NCBI RefSeq assembly: GCF_032678705.1
Contig: NZ_JAVTSS010000001.1
Location: 1,736,001-1,800,000 of the forward strand
Length of the DNA: 64,000 nt
DNA from: Pedobacter frigiditerrae
GTDB lineage: Bacteria; Bacteroidota; Bacteroidia; Sphingobacteriales; Sphingobacteriaceae
Reading direction: 5' to 3'
Below the pieces are notes generated by a model, which had not been told where the DNA came from, ran no database searches, and worked only from the letters and a program-made list of their open reading frames with translations. Position numbers and translations under genes: made by a program. Positions 17,752-26,722 of this stretch are shown one piece after another (the first letter of the stretch is position 1; every line of letters starts with the position of its first letter).

Positions 17752-18093
17752 AGGCGTTTAGATTTGAAAAACAATGCCAGTGTGCTATGGCAATTATAGC
17801 CCCGCCATTTGTCGCCTGCCTGCCGGCAGGCAGGGGTTTATATAACAAAGCCAGTAGTTCTTGGCAAGTTTTCTATGCAAGCTTACAATAGCAATTGTGC
17901 AAAGGTTTATGCAAAAACTTTGTTTATAAACCAGTCCCGATAGCTATCGGGAGCAGTGGAAATCCATTTTCCAAAGCACTCTTCAGGGATTTAAGGAAAA
18001 AGATTGCAACGAAAAGCAGGGCTTTATTAGCTAAGAACCACTGCCTTTCATTTTCAAAAAAAAGAAAAATATTTGTTCAGTGTAATAACCTAA
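17752..18093. repeat. Gene-free stretch with dispersed repeats
   Basis: No believable gene. It holds palindrome copy 2 at 17811-17850 (matching 15331-15371), a perfect 18-bp palindrome TCCCGATAGCTATCGGGA at 17935-17952 that recurs at 32851-32868, and a GATTGCAACGAAAAGCAGG motif at 18003-18021 of the kind found in other gaps. Confidence 0.65.
17811..17850. repeat. GC-rich palindromic repeat, copy 2
   Basis: GTCGCCTGCCTGCCGGCAGG then CAGGGGTTTATATAACAAAG. The core CCTGCCTGCCGGCAGGCAGG is a perfect palindrome. It matches 15331-15371, differing by one inserted base in the core and one base in the tail. Confidence 0.85.
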
Positions 18094-19077
18094 TTAAATA
18101 GACTCTTCTACAATCTGCGTATAAAAATCTTTTAATTGCATACCGTAAGCGGCAACTTGTTGAGGAATAAAACTAGTGATGGTTTGTCCGGGAATGGTAT
18201 TAATTTCTATAAAAAAGAATTTACCTGTTTCGTGTTCTAAAAAGTAATCTATACGCACTACACCGTTACAATTCAATTTTTCGTAAACCGCCTTAACGAC
18301 TTCCTCTACCCTATTTTTCTCTTCATCTGTCATCCTCCCAGGCGTAATTTCTTCGGATGCACCAGGTGTATATTTTGCTTCAAAATCAAAAAACTCATTT
18401 GATGGAATAACTTCCGTAGCAGGTAAAACCTTTATTTCGCCTTTCGCTTTAAAAACACCGACAGAAAACTCTCGACCTTCTACAAATTCTTCAATTAAAA
18501 TTTGGTCGTCTTCTTTAAAAGCTTTTTCTAAAGCAGGCTCCAAATCATCAGCATGCTTAACTTTTGTCATTCCGATACTGCTACCGCCACTATTTGGCTT
18601 AACAAAATAAGGCAATTTTAATTCAGCCTTAATGTTAGTGATGTCGAAACTTGTGTTTCTAAAAATCTGTACCGACTTGGCAACATTTAGGTCTTTTATT
18701 CCATTTACAATTGCTTTTGTATAGCCTTTATTCATCGTAATTGCAGATGTTAAAGCATTGCAGGTTGTATATGGCAAGCCAATCATATCAAAATACCCTT
18801 GCAATTTTCCATCTTCACCAGGGGAACCATGGATGGCAATAAAAACACCATCGAATTTAATTTTACGGCCAGCAATGGTTAATGAAAAATCGTTTTTATC
18901 AATCGCTACTTTAACAGAGTCTGCTGGTTCGTAAAACCAGCCACTTTCGTTTAGCATTATTTTATAAACTTCAAATTTATCTGAATCTAGATTTTGAGCA
19001 ATGGTAGCTGCGCTTTTAACAGATACAACCCATTCTCCAGTAGTTCCGCCAGTTAATAATGCAATAGTTTTCTTCAT
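18094..19077 (-). CDS. ddl: D-alanine--D-alanine ligase
   Basis: ATP-grasp ligase making the D-Ala-D-Ala dipeptide of peptidoglycan. The 327-aa protein contains FIAIHGSPGEDGKLQGYFDMIGLPYT (substrate domain), VKPNSGGSSIGMTKV (ATP loop), LIEEFVEGREFSVGVF and the C-terminal RIDYF..FFIEINTIPGQT metal site. An ATG at 19095 would add six residues; I chose 19077, which gives MKKTIALLTGG as in related proteins. It is divergent from the PASTA-protein gene, with 119 bases between, and together with mltG makes a cell-wall neighbourhood. Confidence 0.95.
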   Translation of the reverse strand: MKKTIALLTGGTTGEWVVSVKSAATIAQNLDSDKFEVYKIMLNESGWFYEPADSVKVAIDKNDFSLTIAGRKIKFDGVFIAIHGSPGEDGKLQGYFDMIGLPYTTCNALTSAITMNKGYTKAIVNGIKDLNVAKSVQIFRNTSFDITNIKAELKLPYFVKPNSGGSSIGMTKVKHADDLEPALEKAFKEDDQILIEEFVEGREFSVGVFKAKGEIKVLPATEVIPSNEFFDFEAKYTPGASEEITPGRMTDEEKNRVEEVVKAVYEKLNCNGVVRIDYFLEHETGKFFFIEINTIPGQTITSFIPQQVAAYGMQLKDFYTQIVEESI

Positions 19078-19196
19078 GTTATTAAAAATATACATCCAAA
19101 AATATAAATTAGTTTGATGCAGATTTGATTTTAATTGAGATAAAATATTTTTTTAAACTAAATTTGAACGTTATACATCTATCACGAGAAAAATAA

Positions 19197-19970
19197 ATGA
19201 GCAACTTTATTGCCTACCTTAAAACAAAGTCTTTTAGAAACAATCTCATTGCGGCAATTGGTACCGTTATAGGTATTTTATTAATTGCCTTTTTTAGTTT
19301 AAGATATTATACCAAACACGGCGAAGGTTTAAATGTACCAGAATTAAAAGGCTTGCCTTTGGCTCAAGCTGTAAGTAAATTAGAAGATTTAGGTTTACGT
19401 TATGAAATAGACTCTGTTTATGTAATGGATAAACCTCCAGGGATTGTGACCGACCAAGACCCTGATGCCAATACTTTTGTTAAAGGAAACAGAACTATTT
19501 ACCTGACTATAAATACAGCTCAAGCGCCAAATGTAAAATTCCCAGATATTGAGAATAAATCCTTAAGAGAAGCACAAGCCATTTTAGAAAGCTATAGATT
19601 AAAATTGGGCGATACCACTTACAAACCTGATGTTGCTAAAGATGTAGTATTAGAAGCTTATTTTGGTGGTCAATTAATTAGAAGTGGTGAAGTTTTACCG
19701 ACAGGCTCTAGAATTAACTTAACACTTGGCGATGGAAGAGGCGCAGAAGATATAGAACTACCTAATTTAGAAGGCTTTACAATTGATGAAGCCAAGTTCG
19801 CGTTAAGAGGTTCTATGTTAACCCTAGGAACTATAACTTGGGAAGGTCCAGTAACAGATTCTGCTACTGCGATTGTAGTAACCCAATTCCCTTTAGTGGC
19901 AGACACCTTAGTAAAAGTTAAAATTGGCACACCTGTAAACATTACCCTTTCAAACAAACCAAAAAATTAG
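19197..19970 (+). CDS. Membrane-anchored PASTA-domain protein
   Basis: A 257-aa protein with a short cytosolic start, one transmembrane helix at about residues 18-38, and three PASTA repeats outside (about 42-110, 112-180 and 184-252; each begins with a V/FP-x-L/I-x-G/N-x-S/T-x-x-x-A pattern such as VPELKGLPLAQAV). PASTA domains bind peptidoglycan or muropeptides in kinases and penicillin-binding proteins. Here neither a kinase nor a transpeptidase domain is attached, so it may be a scaffold or sensor. It is followed after eight bases by mltG, consistent with a cell-wall role. Confidence 0.88.
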   Translation: MSNFIAYLKTKSFRNNLIAAIGTVIGILLIAFFSLRYYTKHGEGLNVPELKGLPLAQAVSKLEDLGLRYEIDSVYVMDKPPGIVTDQDPDANTFVKGNRTIYLTINTAQAPNVKFPDIENKSLREAQAILESYRLKLGDTTYKPDVAKDVVLEAYFGGQLIRSGEVLPTGSRINLTLGDGRGAEDIELPNLEGFTIDEAKFALRGSMLTLGTITWEGPVTDSATAIVVTQFPLVADTLVKVKIGTPVNITLSNKPKN

Positions 19971-19978
19971 TATTAAAA

Positions 19979-21034
19979 ATGATTTTAGAACACGATAAAA
20001 AAGCAAAAAAAAGCACAAAAATTATATTGGCCATTATATTAGTTGCCTTGGCTGTAGGCGGGTATTTTGGTTTAAATATTTATAAAACCTATTTAGCAGG
20101 AAACATCACAGGAAACCAGAAATACATTTACGTTAAAACAGGTATGGATTATGATGGTTTTTTGCACAATTTATTGGAAAAAGGCATATTGAAAAATCCT
20201 GACGCATTTAAAGAGGCCGCAGAAAAGATGAACTTGCCGAAGAGCCTAAAGCCTGGGCGTTATGCTGTAAAGGAAGGAATGAATAACCGTACCCTAATCA
20301 ATAAGTTAAAGGCAGGTAATCAGGATGCGGTGAAACTGAAATTTCAAAATATTAGAAAAAAGGAAAATTTTGCGGCTTACTTAGCTAAAAATATGGAAGC
20401 CGATTCTTTGTCTTTCATTAAAGTATTAGATTCGGCAGCTTTGGTAGAAAAATATGGCTTTACGACAGAAAATGTTTATACCCTATTCATTCCTAACACC
20501 TACGAATTGTATTGGAATGTAAGTCCGACAGAGTTTTTTGAGAAAATGGTAAAACAATACAACAAATTCTGGACTGAAGAGCGTAAAAACAAAGCAAAAG
20601 CATTAAACCTAACGCCTATTCAAGTTTCAATTTTAGCTTCTATTGTAGATTCCGAAGCACTTTACGACAAAGAAATGCCAACCATTGCAGGTTTATACTT
20701 AAATCGTTTAAATAAAGGTATCTTATTGCAGGCAGACCCAACAGTGATTTTTGCAAATGATGATTTTACCATTAAACGTGTGCTTAACTCACATTTGGCT
20801 CTAGATTCTAGATACAACACCTACAAATATGCTGGCTTGCCTCCTGGACCAATCATGATGCCAAGTATCAATGCAATTGACGCCGTTCTTAACAGAGAAA
20901 ACAACAACTATATTTATATGTGTGCCAAGGAGGATTTCTCTGGTTATCATGCTTTTGCAGAGACAAGAGAACAACATGAGATTAATGCGAATAAATATAG
21001 AGCAGCAATGAACAAACGTAATATCTATAAATAA
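19979..21034 (+). CDS. mltG: Endolytic murein transglycosylase MltG
   Basis: Inner-membrane lytic transglycosylase that cuts nascent glycan strands and sets their length. The 351-aa protein has one N-terminal transmembrane helix at about residues 13-36, a LysM-like region, and the YceG catalytic domain. ILASIVDSEALYDKEMPTIAGLYLNRL contains the conserved ASIVxxE motif, with E226 the likely catalytic glutamate. ADPTVIFA and YNTYKYAGLPPGPIMMPS are further family motifs. Its stop codon overlaps the next start by one base (TAATG), so it is translationally coupled to the thioesterase. Confidence 0.95.
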   Translation: MILEHDKKAKKSTKIILAIILVALAVGGYFGLNIYKTYLAGNITGNQKYIYVKTGMDYDGFLHNLLEKGILKNPDAFKEAAEKMNLPKSLKPGRYAVKEGMNNRTLINKLKAGNQDAVKLKFQNIRKKENFAAYLAKNMEADSLSFIKVLDSAALVEKYGFTTENVYTLFIPNTYELYWNVSPTEFFEKMVKQYNKFWTEERKNKAKALNLTPIQVSILASIVDSEALYDKEMPTIAGLYLNRLNKGILLQADPTVIFANDDFTIKRVLNSHLALDSRYNTYKYAGLPPGPIMMPSINAIDAVLNRENNNYIYMCAKEDFSGYHAFAETREQHEINANKYRAAMNKRNIYK

Positions 21035-21444
21035 TGTTTGTATTTGAAAGCAAAGTTAAGGTTCGCTATGTAGAAACCGACCAAATGGGTGTTGTTCATC
21101 ATAGTAACTATGCCCAATATTACGAAGTTGCAAGAACCGAATGTTTTGAAGCTTGTTCTGGCATGACCTACGAAACAATGGAGGCTGAAGGAGTAATGTT
21201 GCCGATTTTGGAGATGCAATCTAAATTTTTAAAGCCAGCATTATATAATCAAACATTAACCATCAAATCTATTGTTAAGGAAAAACCTTCTATAAAATTA
21301 ACTGTAGATTATGAAATTTATAATGAGGCAAATGAGTTAATTAATATAGGTAAAACGGTTTTAGTATTTGTAAATAAATCAACAAGAAGACCTTGCCAAC
21401 CACCTCCAAATTTTATGGAGAACGTAAGGCAATACTTTATATAA
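21034..21444 (+). CDS. YbgC/FadM-type acyl-CoA thioesterase
   Basis: A 136-aa hot-dog thioesterase. VRYVETDQMGVVHHSNYAQYYEVARTE has the YbgC motif with the catalytic Asp at D17 and the HxNY segment. In other bacteria YbgC sits with the Tol-Pal envelope genes; here it is wedged between mltG and a BrkB-like membrane protein, again an envelope setting. The physiological acyl-CoA is not known. The start overlaps the mltG stop. Confidence 0.88.
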   Translation: MFVFESKVKVRYVETDQMGVVHHSNYAQYYEVARTECFEACSGMTYETMEAEGVMLPILEMQSKFLKPALYNQTLTIKSIVKEKPSIKLTVDYEIYNEANELINIGKTVLVFVNKSTRRPCQPPPNFMENVRQYFI

Positions 21445-21447
21445 AAA

Positions 21448-22440
21448 ATGAATTGGGTACATAAACAGTTATTAAAACTCAGAATCTATTCGTTATTTAT
21501 CGAGTGGACAAAAGTTTGTGTATTGCCTGGTTTTAGCCCTCTACCACTTTATACAGTTGCCACATTCTTTTTCAAAGAGATAGGAAAAGAAGCTTTAGTA
21601 AACAAGGCTTCATCATTATCCTATAACTTTATGCTGGCAATTTTTCCTGCCATCATTTTCTTGTTTACCTTAATTCCTTACATACCAAAAAGCATCGGTT
21701 TTCAGGACACCCTGATGGATTTGTTGGCTTTAGTATTACCAAATAATGCTTATTTAGCTTTTGAAACGACAATCATTGAAATTGTAAACATTCAAAACGG
21801 CAGCTTACTTTCTGTGGGTTTTGTATTATCCTTGTTTTTTGCAACCAATGGCGTTCATAAATTGATGGTTGCCTTTAACAAATCGTCTCTCGTAGTAGAA
21901 ACCAGAACTTGGGTAAAACAACGAATGGTAGCTGTAGTTTTAACGGTCGTAATTGCCTTATCTGTTATTGTGTGTATTGTAGCAATGGCCATGGGCGAAA
22001 TTGTATTAAACTACCTGCAAAGAGAGTTACATTATAAAGGTGGTATTACGTTGTTTGCAATTGATGTGGTTAGGTGGTTGTTATTAGGCACATTATACTT
22101 CATCACAGTTTCCATTTTATATCGTTACGGACCAGCCCATGCAAAAAAATGGAAATTCTTTAGTGCTGGTTCCTGGTTTGCTACCATACTTGCTTTTTTA
22201 ACCATTTGGGGATTTTCTTTCTACATCAACAACTTTGGTTCTTACAATAAAATCTACGGTTCAATCGGTACTTTAATTGTTGTAATGATTTGGCTTTATC
22301 TAAATTCTTTGATTTTATTAGTAGGTTTTGAGCTAAATGCAAGTGTAGATTTATCAAAACGCAGCGTAAAAATCATTAGACCGAACTTCAATCTGTTCAA
22401 AAAATCAACTCCTGTTGATGAAAAACTAAGCAAAACGTAA
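21448..22440 (+). CDS. YihY/BrkB-family inner-membrane protein
   Basis: A 330-aa polytopic protein with six predicted membrane segments; ALVNKASSLSYNFMLAIFPAIIFLFTLIPYIP is the family's first helix region and YGSIGTLIVVMIWLYLNSLILLVGFELNA the last. The family was once labelled ribonuclease BN and later virulence factor BrkB; neither role is secure for this branch. Transport or lipid handling have been proposed. It is the last gene of the tight mltG-thioesterase group, three bases after the preceding stop. Confidence 0.85.
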   Translation: MNWVHKQLLKLRIYSLFIEWTKVCVLPGFSPLPLYTVATFFFKEIGKEALVNKASSLSYNFMLAIFPAIIFLFTLIPYIPKSIGFQDTLMDLLALVLPNNAYLAFETTIIEIVNIQNGSLLSVGFVLSLFFATNGVHKLMVAFNKSSLVVETRTWVKQRMVAVVLTVVIALSVIVCIVAMAMGEIVLNYLQRELHYKGGITLFAIDVVRWLLLGTLYFITVSILYRYGPAHAKKWKFFSAGSWFATILAFLTIWGFSFYINNFGSYNKIYGSIGTLIVVMIWLYLNSLILLVGFELNASVDLSKRSVKIIRPNFNLFKKSTPVDEKLSKT

Positions 22441-22499
22441 TTTTTTATTGCTCTGTTTTAGGCGCTTAGCATCTTTTTTAAAAAAACATTCATTCACAG

Positions 22500-22530
22500 T
22501 TTGCAGATTTAAACAGGATTTGTACTTTTG
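22500..22530 (+). promoter_or_regulatory. Bacteroidota promoter of tRNA-Ser
   Basis: TTTG at 22500-22503 and TACTTTTG at 22523-22530 are separated by 19 bases, a textbook TTTG-N19-TAnnTTTG arrangement, placed right before the tRNA. It is the clearest promoter in the window and supports the phylum call. Confidence 0.8.
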
Positions 22531-22534
22531 TCGC

Positions 22535-22621
22535 GGAGAGTTGGCAGAGTGGTCGATTGCGGCAGTCTTGAAAACTGTTGACTTGTCAAAGGGTCCGCGG
22601 GTTCGAATCCCCCACTCTCCG
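22535..22621 (+). tRNA. tRNA-Ser (anticodon UGA)
   Basis: An 87-base class II tRNA. The acceptor GGAGAGT pairs with ACTCTCC, with discriminator G at 22621. The anticodon arm GCAGT-CTTGAAA-ACTGT places TGA at 22569-22571. The long variable arm (TGACTTGTCA region) and the GGTTCGAATCC T-arm are typical of serine tRNAs. The 3' CCA is not encoded. It reads UCA and probably other UCN codons. Confidence 0.96.
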
Positions 22622-22630
22622 CATAAACTA

Positions 22631-22661
22631 AAGCCTTTAGTGAAAACTAGAGGCTTTTTTT
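22631..22661 (+). terminator. Intrinsic terminator after tRNA-Ser
   Basis: AAGCCTTTAGT pairs with ACTAGAGGCTT (one mismatch) across a four-base loop, followed by seven Ts. Confidence 0.85.
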
Positions 22662-22777
22662 ATACATCAAGTTTTAGAATGTTTATTTTAGTAGCAGTCA
22701 AAATTGCACTATATCAAATTTTACATATCTTAATCCAATAAACACGTTCACACCATTTGAATACCAAATAAATCCTT

Positions 22778-24433
22778 ATGATGAAGTATACATTGCAAAT
22801 CCTCTTTTTTTTAACCTTACTAACAGACACACAAGCTCAACAAAAAAATCCGTTAGAAAATAAGATTGTAATTACAAATCATGATCAGCAAACCAAAGCT
22901 TATAGCGATGGAAATGGTGAATTACAGGTAAACGTATCTCCAAAGGATTTGCTAAAGTTTAAAGCAGCTGGAATGGTTCGCTACAGTGACTTTGGTGCTA
23001 AAGGCGATGGAAGGACTGATGATATAGATGCTATTGCTGCAACACATACATTCGCCAACCAGAATGGCCTTCTGGTTAAAGCTGATGCTGGTGCTACTTA
23101 TTATATTGGAGGAAAGGAACGAACCGCTATCATTCAAACTAATACAGATTTTGGAACTGCAAATTTCATCATTGATGATACCGATGTAAAAAACCGTAAT
23201 GCACCTGTTTTCACTATAAGTTCTTCCCTCAAATCGTTTAAACTGAAAACGATCACCTCGCTCAAGAAAAATCAAACCAAAATTGATGTGCCATTACCTG
23301 GTCCGTGTTTGATAACGGCAACTGATACAAATGTGAAACAATACATCCGTTTCGGATTAAACCAAAACAATGGCTCTTCAAAAACAGACATCTTTCTTGT
23401 GGACAAAAATGGCAAGGTAGATATGAAAGCGCCAATTATCTGGGATTTCGATCAAATTACCGATATCACAGCCTTACCTATCGATGAGAAAGAGCTAAAA
23501 ATCACAGGTGGCAGTTTTACTACAATAGCCAATAAGGAAGAATCAAAATACAACTATTATAATCGAAATATTGCAATTAGAAGGTCTAATGTGCTTATTG
23601 TGGAACTCAAGCATTATATCAAGGAAGAAGGAGAACACGGTGCACCTTATGGAGGTTTCATCAACATCGGAGAATGCGCTTATGTAACTGTAAAAAACAC
23701 CTTACTTACCGGACACCTTGCCTATAACACTATTGGTTCGGCAGGCAAACCTGTTACTATGGGTACTTATGACCTTTCTGTGAACCGTGCCGTTAATATA
23801 TCCTTTATCAATTGTAGCCAAACCAACAATATAGACGATAGTAAGTACTGGGGGATTTTAGGTTCAAATTTTTGCAAAAACCTACTCTATGATGGTTGCA
23901 TACTTTCTAGGTTTGATGCCCACCAAGGTGTTGCAAATGCCACCATTAGAAATTCTACACTTGGACATATGGGAATCAATGCAATTGGGTCTGGAACCTT
24001 AACCATTGAGAACTCTACAGTCCGTTCACGTAGTTTTGTTAATCTACGTTCGGATTACGGAAGTACTTGGCAGGGAGAATTGATTATTCGCAACTGCAAA
24101 TTTATACCTGCGGCTGGCAAACCTGTTAGTGCTTCAATCATTAGTGGAGCCAACACTGGTCAGCATGACTTTGGTTATACATGCTATATGCCAGAACCAA
24201 TTATCATTGAAAATTTCAAAATCGATGACTCTAAATATCCTGAGAATTACAAAGGAGCAGCCATCTTCGCTAATTTCAATCCTGAAATGAAAGACAGTAT
24301 ATATCAAGAAAAATTCCCTTATGTTAAAACCAAGGAAGTGATTCTAAAAAATATTATCACAACCAGTAAGAAACCGCTAAGGATAAGTGATAATCTTTTT
24401 ATGTTTAGGGATGTAGCCATTAAGACTCACTAA
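22778..24433 (+). CDS. Secreted right-handed beta-helix protein (pectate-lyase-3 type)
   Basis: A 551-aa exported protein with a signal peptide ending DTQAQ at about residue 21. RYSDFGAKGDGRTDDIDAIAAT (about 67-88) is the start of a Pectate_lyase_3 / GH28-like beta helix, and the rest shows repetitive short strands (NVLIVEL, YVTVKN, NISFIN, NATIRNSTL, TLTIENSTV, ELIIRNCKF) typical of its coils. The fold is used by pectinases, phage tailspikes and epimerases; I cannot read a catalytic set with confidence. It stands alone, but a pectin-directed role would match the rhamnosidase locus in the same window. Confidence 0.72.
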   Translation: MMKYTLQILFFLTLLTDTQAQQKNPLENKIVITNHDQQTKAYSDGNGELQVNVSPKDLLKFKAAGMVRYSDFGAKGDGRTDDIDAIAATHTFANQNGLLVKADAGATYYIGGKERTAIIQTNTDFGTANFIIDDTDVKNRNAPVFTISSSLKSFKLKTITSLKKNQTKIDVPLPGPCLITATDTNVKQYIRFGLNQNNGSSKTDIFLVDKNGKVDMKAPIIWDFDQITDITALPIDEKELKITGGSFTTIANKEESKYNYYNRNIAIRRSNVLIVELKHYIKEEGEHGAPYGGFINIGECAYVTVKNTLLTGHLAYNTIGSAGKPVTMGTYDLSVNRAVNISFINCSQTNNIDDSKYWGILGSNFCKNLLYDGCILSRFDAHQGVANATIRNSTLGHMGINAIGSGTLTIENSTVRSRSFVNLRSDYGSTWQGELIIRNCKFIPAAGKPVSASIISGANTGQHDFGYTCYMPEPIIIENFKIDDSKYPENYKGAAIFANFNPEMKDSIYQEKFPYVKTKEVILKNIITTSKKPLRISDNLFMFRDVAIKTH

Positions 24434-24571
24434 ATTGGCATTAGGCAGCCTTATCATAATTAAAATCTATAAATAAGTGATTTCTTTAATGCGGTAAATT
24501 TTTTAAGCGCTTTCTTAAATATTTTATTATCAGTTTAATTTATTAACTTTCTAAACACAAATTTCTTTTAA

Positions 24572-26623
24572 ATGAAATTAAGGTTAGCATATCTATCTTT
24601 TATCTGTTCCATTTTATTTTTTTCCTGTCAAAACTTTAAGGAAGAAGAAAAGGCGCATCCTGAGTATTTTGATAAGGTAATTAATAAAGCCCAAGTTGAG
24701 CAAAATCATAATTTCAAACTAGCTTCTAAAACTTTAGATTCTGCTTACAATGCATTTCCAAACCCAAGTAAGGAAGACTTATTTAGAAGGTTTAAGTTTT
24801 ATTGTGAATATTTGTTAATTCAAAAGCGAGATTATATAGGTGCAACCAAGTATGCGGATAGTGGAGTGAACTTATTCTATGATAATAAGAAAGATTTCAA
24901 AGACGCATTAGCGTCAGCTTATAACCTTAAGGCTGATGTTTGCCTATACCAATATAACTACGATGATGCCTTCAAGTATCTTTATATGGCAAATGACTTG
25001 ATTAAATATGGTAAAAATTATGGGCAAATTGCTACTATCAATATTAATCTTGGCAATGTCTTATACAATCAAAACAAATTGCCTGAAGCTTTAATTTACT
25101 ATAAAAAAGCTTATCAATTTAGTGTTAAGGTGGGCAATAAAAATTATGACAAATACTTTGTCCCCATCTATCAAGCATTAAATAATGTTTCTGTTGTTTA
25201 TGAAAAATCAAATCTATTAGATAGTGCTGTTATAACTCACTTACACTTATTGAATTTCATTGAAAATACAAAAGATAAATACCCAACTGAAATTAAATCT
25301 ATCAATATAACAAAAGCAATAATTTATGGGAACCTTGGTTCAGCCTTACTAAAACAAAAGAAATATAATGAGGCAGAAATTAATCTAAAAAAGAGTTTAG
25401 AACTTTCGAAAAACGATAATTCAGCCTATAATGAAGACCCCGTATATAACTTGATTAAATTGGGGCATCTTTATCTAGAAACAGGTAGAAGCTCATTAGT
25501 ACCATTAATAATTCATAAAGTAGAAATACAGCAAAGTAAACTCAAGAAATATTTTAATGAAGTTGACACAAGGTTGAAAGAGTTAATTTGGAAATATAAT
25601 GAGAAGATTGGAGATGTTAAGAATGCTTATTATAGTTATAAAGCGTTTGATGCAGTTAGAGACTCAACAAGTTTGGCAAGAAACAATCTGGCAAAAAAAG
25701 ATTTCAACAAGGAATTTATAAAATTAGCTCAGGCTAATGAAATTGAAGTATTGAAGAAAAAAGATGAATTGAAATCAGTTTATCTGATTTTAGCGATTGG
25801 ACTTACCTTGCTTTCTGCATTGAGTATTTTTTTACTTTATAGAAATGCCCTTATCACTAAACAAAATGTGAAAAGCCTAACCATTCTGAATGCAAAAATA
25901 AGCAGTCACAATGAGATGATGGAAAAAACACTGGAAGCCTTAGAACAAAGTCAGGAAGAAAACACACACATGATGCAGGTTGTGGCCCATGACATGCGAA
26001 CCCCAATTGCAGGTGTTATTGGACTAACTTCTCTTATGCTTGAGGAAGATGACTTGAATGAAGAACAGCGTGAAATTTTAAGCATGATTAATACCTCTGG
26101 CGCAGACACCCTGAATTTCATCAATGACCTTTTGCAGGTTCAGCACAACAAAACAAAGTTGATAAAGGAACCAGTAGAGATGCACACTTTGTTGAAATAT
26201 TGCATTACCTTGTTAGAGAGCAAGGCAAAGGAAAAAAGTCAGCACCTCACCATAAAAACAATTCCAATAGAGATAAACATTAGTCGCGAGAAAATATGGA
26301 GGGTAATGAGCAATCTTATTTCCAACGCCATAAAGTTTAGCTCACATGGTACAACCATTGCAGTTGGCATGGAAGAAAAGCCCTTAAGCATAATCATCTC
26401 TGTTAAAGACAATGGTATTGGAATCCCTCCAGAACTAGCCGATAAGTTGTTCAACATGGATGCTGAGGTTCAGAGAGAAGGAACAGATGGTGAGAAATCT
26501 TTTGGCTTGGGATTGGCCATTTCAAAACAAATCATAGAGGCACACAATGGCAACATCTGGTTTGAAAGCCTGCCGGGCTCTGGAACAACTTTCTTTGTAG
26601 AACTTCCCATTACAGAAAATTAG
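24572..26623 (+). CDS. TPR-containing sensor histidine kinase, putative lipoprotein
   Basis: A 683-aa two-component kinase. The N-terminus ends in LFFSCQ, with C19 a possible lipidation site. Residues about 40-380 form tetratricopeptide repeats outside the cytosol; a transmembrane helix lies at about 402-422, then a coiled coil. The HisKA phospho-acceptor is H473 (VVAHDMRTPIAG). The HATPase domain has the N box NLISNAIKFS (N585), D613 in DNGIGIP and the G2 box FGLGLAI at 644-650. All catalytic boxes are intact. No response regulator is adjacent, so it is an orphan kinase; its signal and target cannot be inferred. The arabinose operon starts 99 bases downstream. Confidence 0.88.
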   Translation: MKLRLAYLSFICSILFFSCQNFKEEEKAHPEYFDKVINKAQVEQNHNFKLASKTLDSAYNAFPNPSKEDLFRRFKFYCEYLLIQKRDYIGATKYADSGVNLFYDNKKDFKDALASAYNLKADVCLYQYNYDDAFKYLYMANDLIKYGKNYGQIATININLGNVLYNQNKLPEALIYYKKAYQFSVKVGNKNYDKYFVPIYQALNNVSVVYEKSNLLDSAVITHLHLLNFIENTKDKYPTEIKSINITKAIIYGNLGSALLKQKKYNEAEINLKKSLELSKNDNSAYNEDPVYNLIKLGHLYLETGRSSLVPLIIHKVEIQQSKLKKYFNEVDTRLKELIWKYNEKIGDVKNAYYSYKAFDAVRDSTSLARNNLAKKDFNKEFIKLAQANEIEVLKKKDELKSVYLILAIGLTLLSALSIFLLYRNALITKQNVKSLTILNAKISSHNEMMEKTLEALEQSQEENTHMMQVVAHDMRTPIAGVIGLTSLMLEEDDLNEEQREILSMINTSGADTLNFINDLLQVQHNKTKLIKEPVEMHTLLKYCITLLESKAKEKSQHLTIKTIPIEINISREKIWRVMSNLISNAIKFSSHGTTIAVGMEEKPLSIIISVKDNGIGIPPELADKLFNMDAEVQREGTDGEKSFGLGLAISKQIIEAHNGNIWFESLPGSGTTFFVELPITEN

Positions 26624-26722
26624 CTATTTCTTGATAAGCGTATTCTAAAATTCAATAAGAAATTCATACATAAATTTTTTATTCTGAATAAATAAACGTT
26701 AATTAGACATTTATTTATTTGT

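Noticed and set aside
17895-18101. 68-aa open frame between the MATE and ddl genes
   Set aside because: It consists of dispersed repeat DNA, including the TCCCGATAGCTATCGGGA palindrome, and shows no protein-like pattern.
22448-22741. 97-aa open frame across tRNA-Ser
   Set aside because: Its centre is the translated tRNA-Ser sequence, and it runs through the tRNA and its terminator; tRNA genes often leave such frames open.
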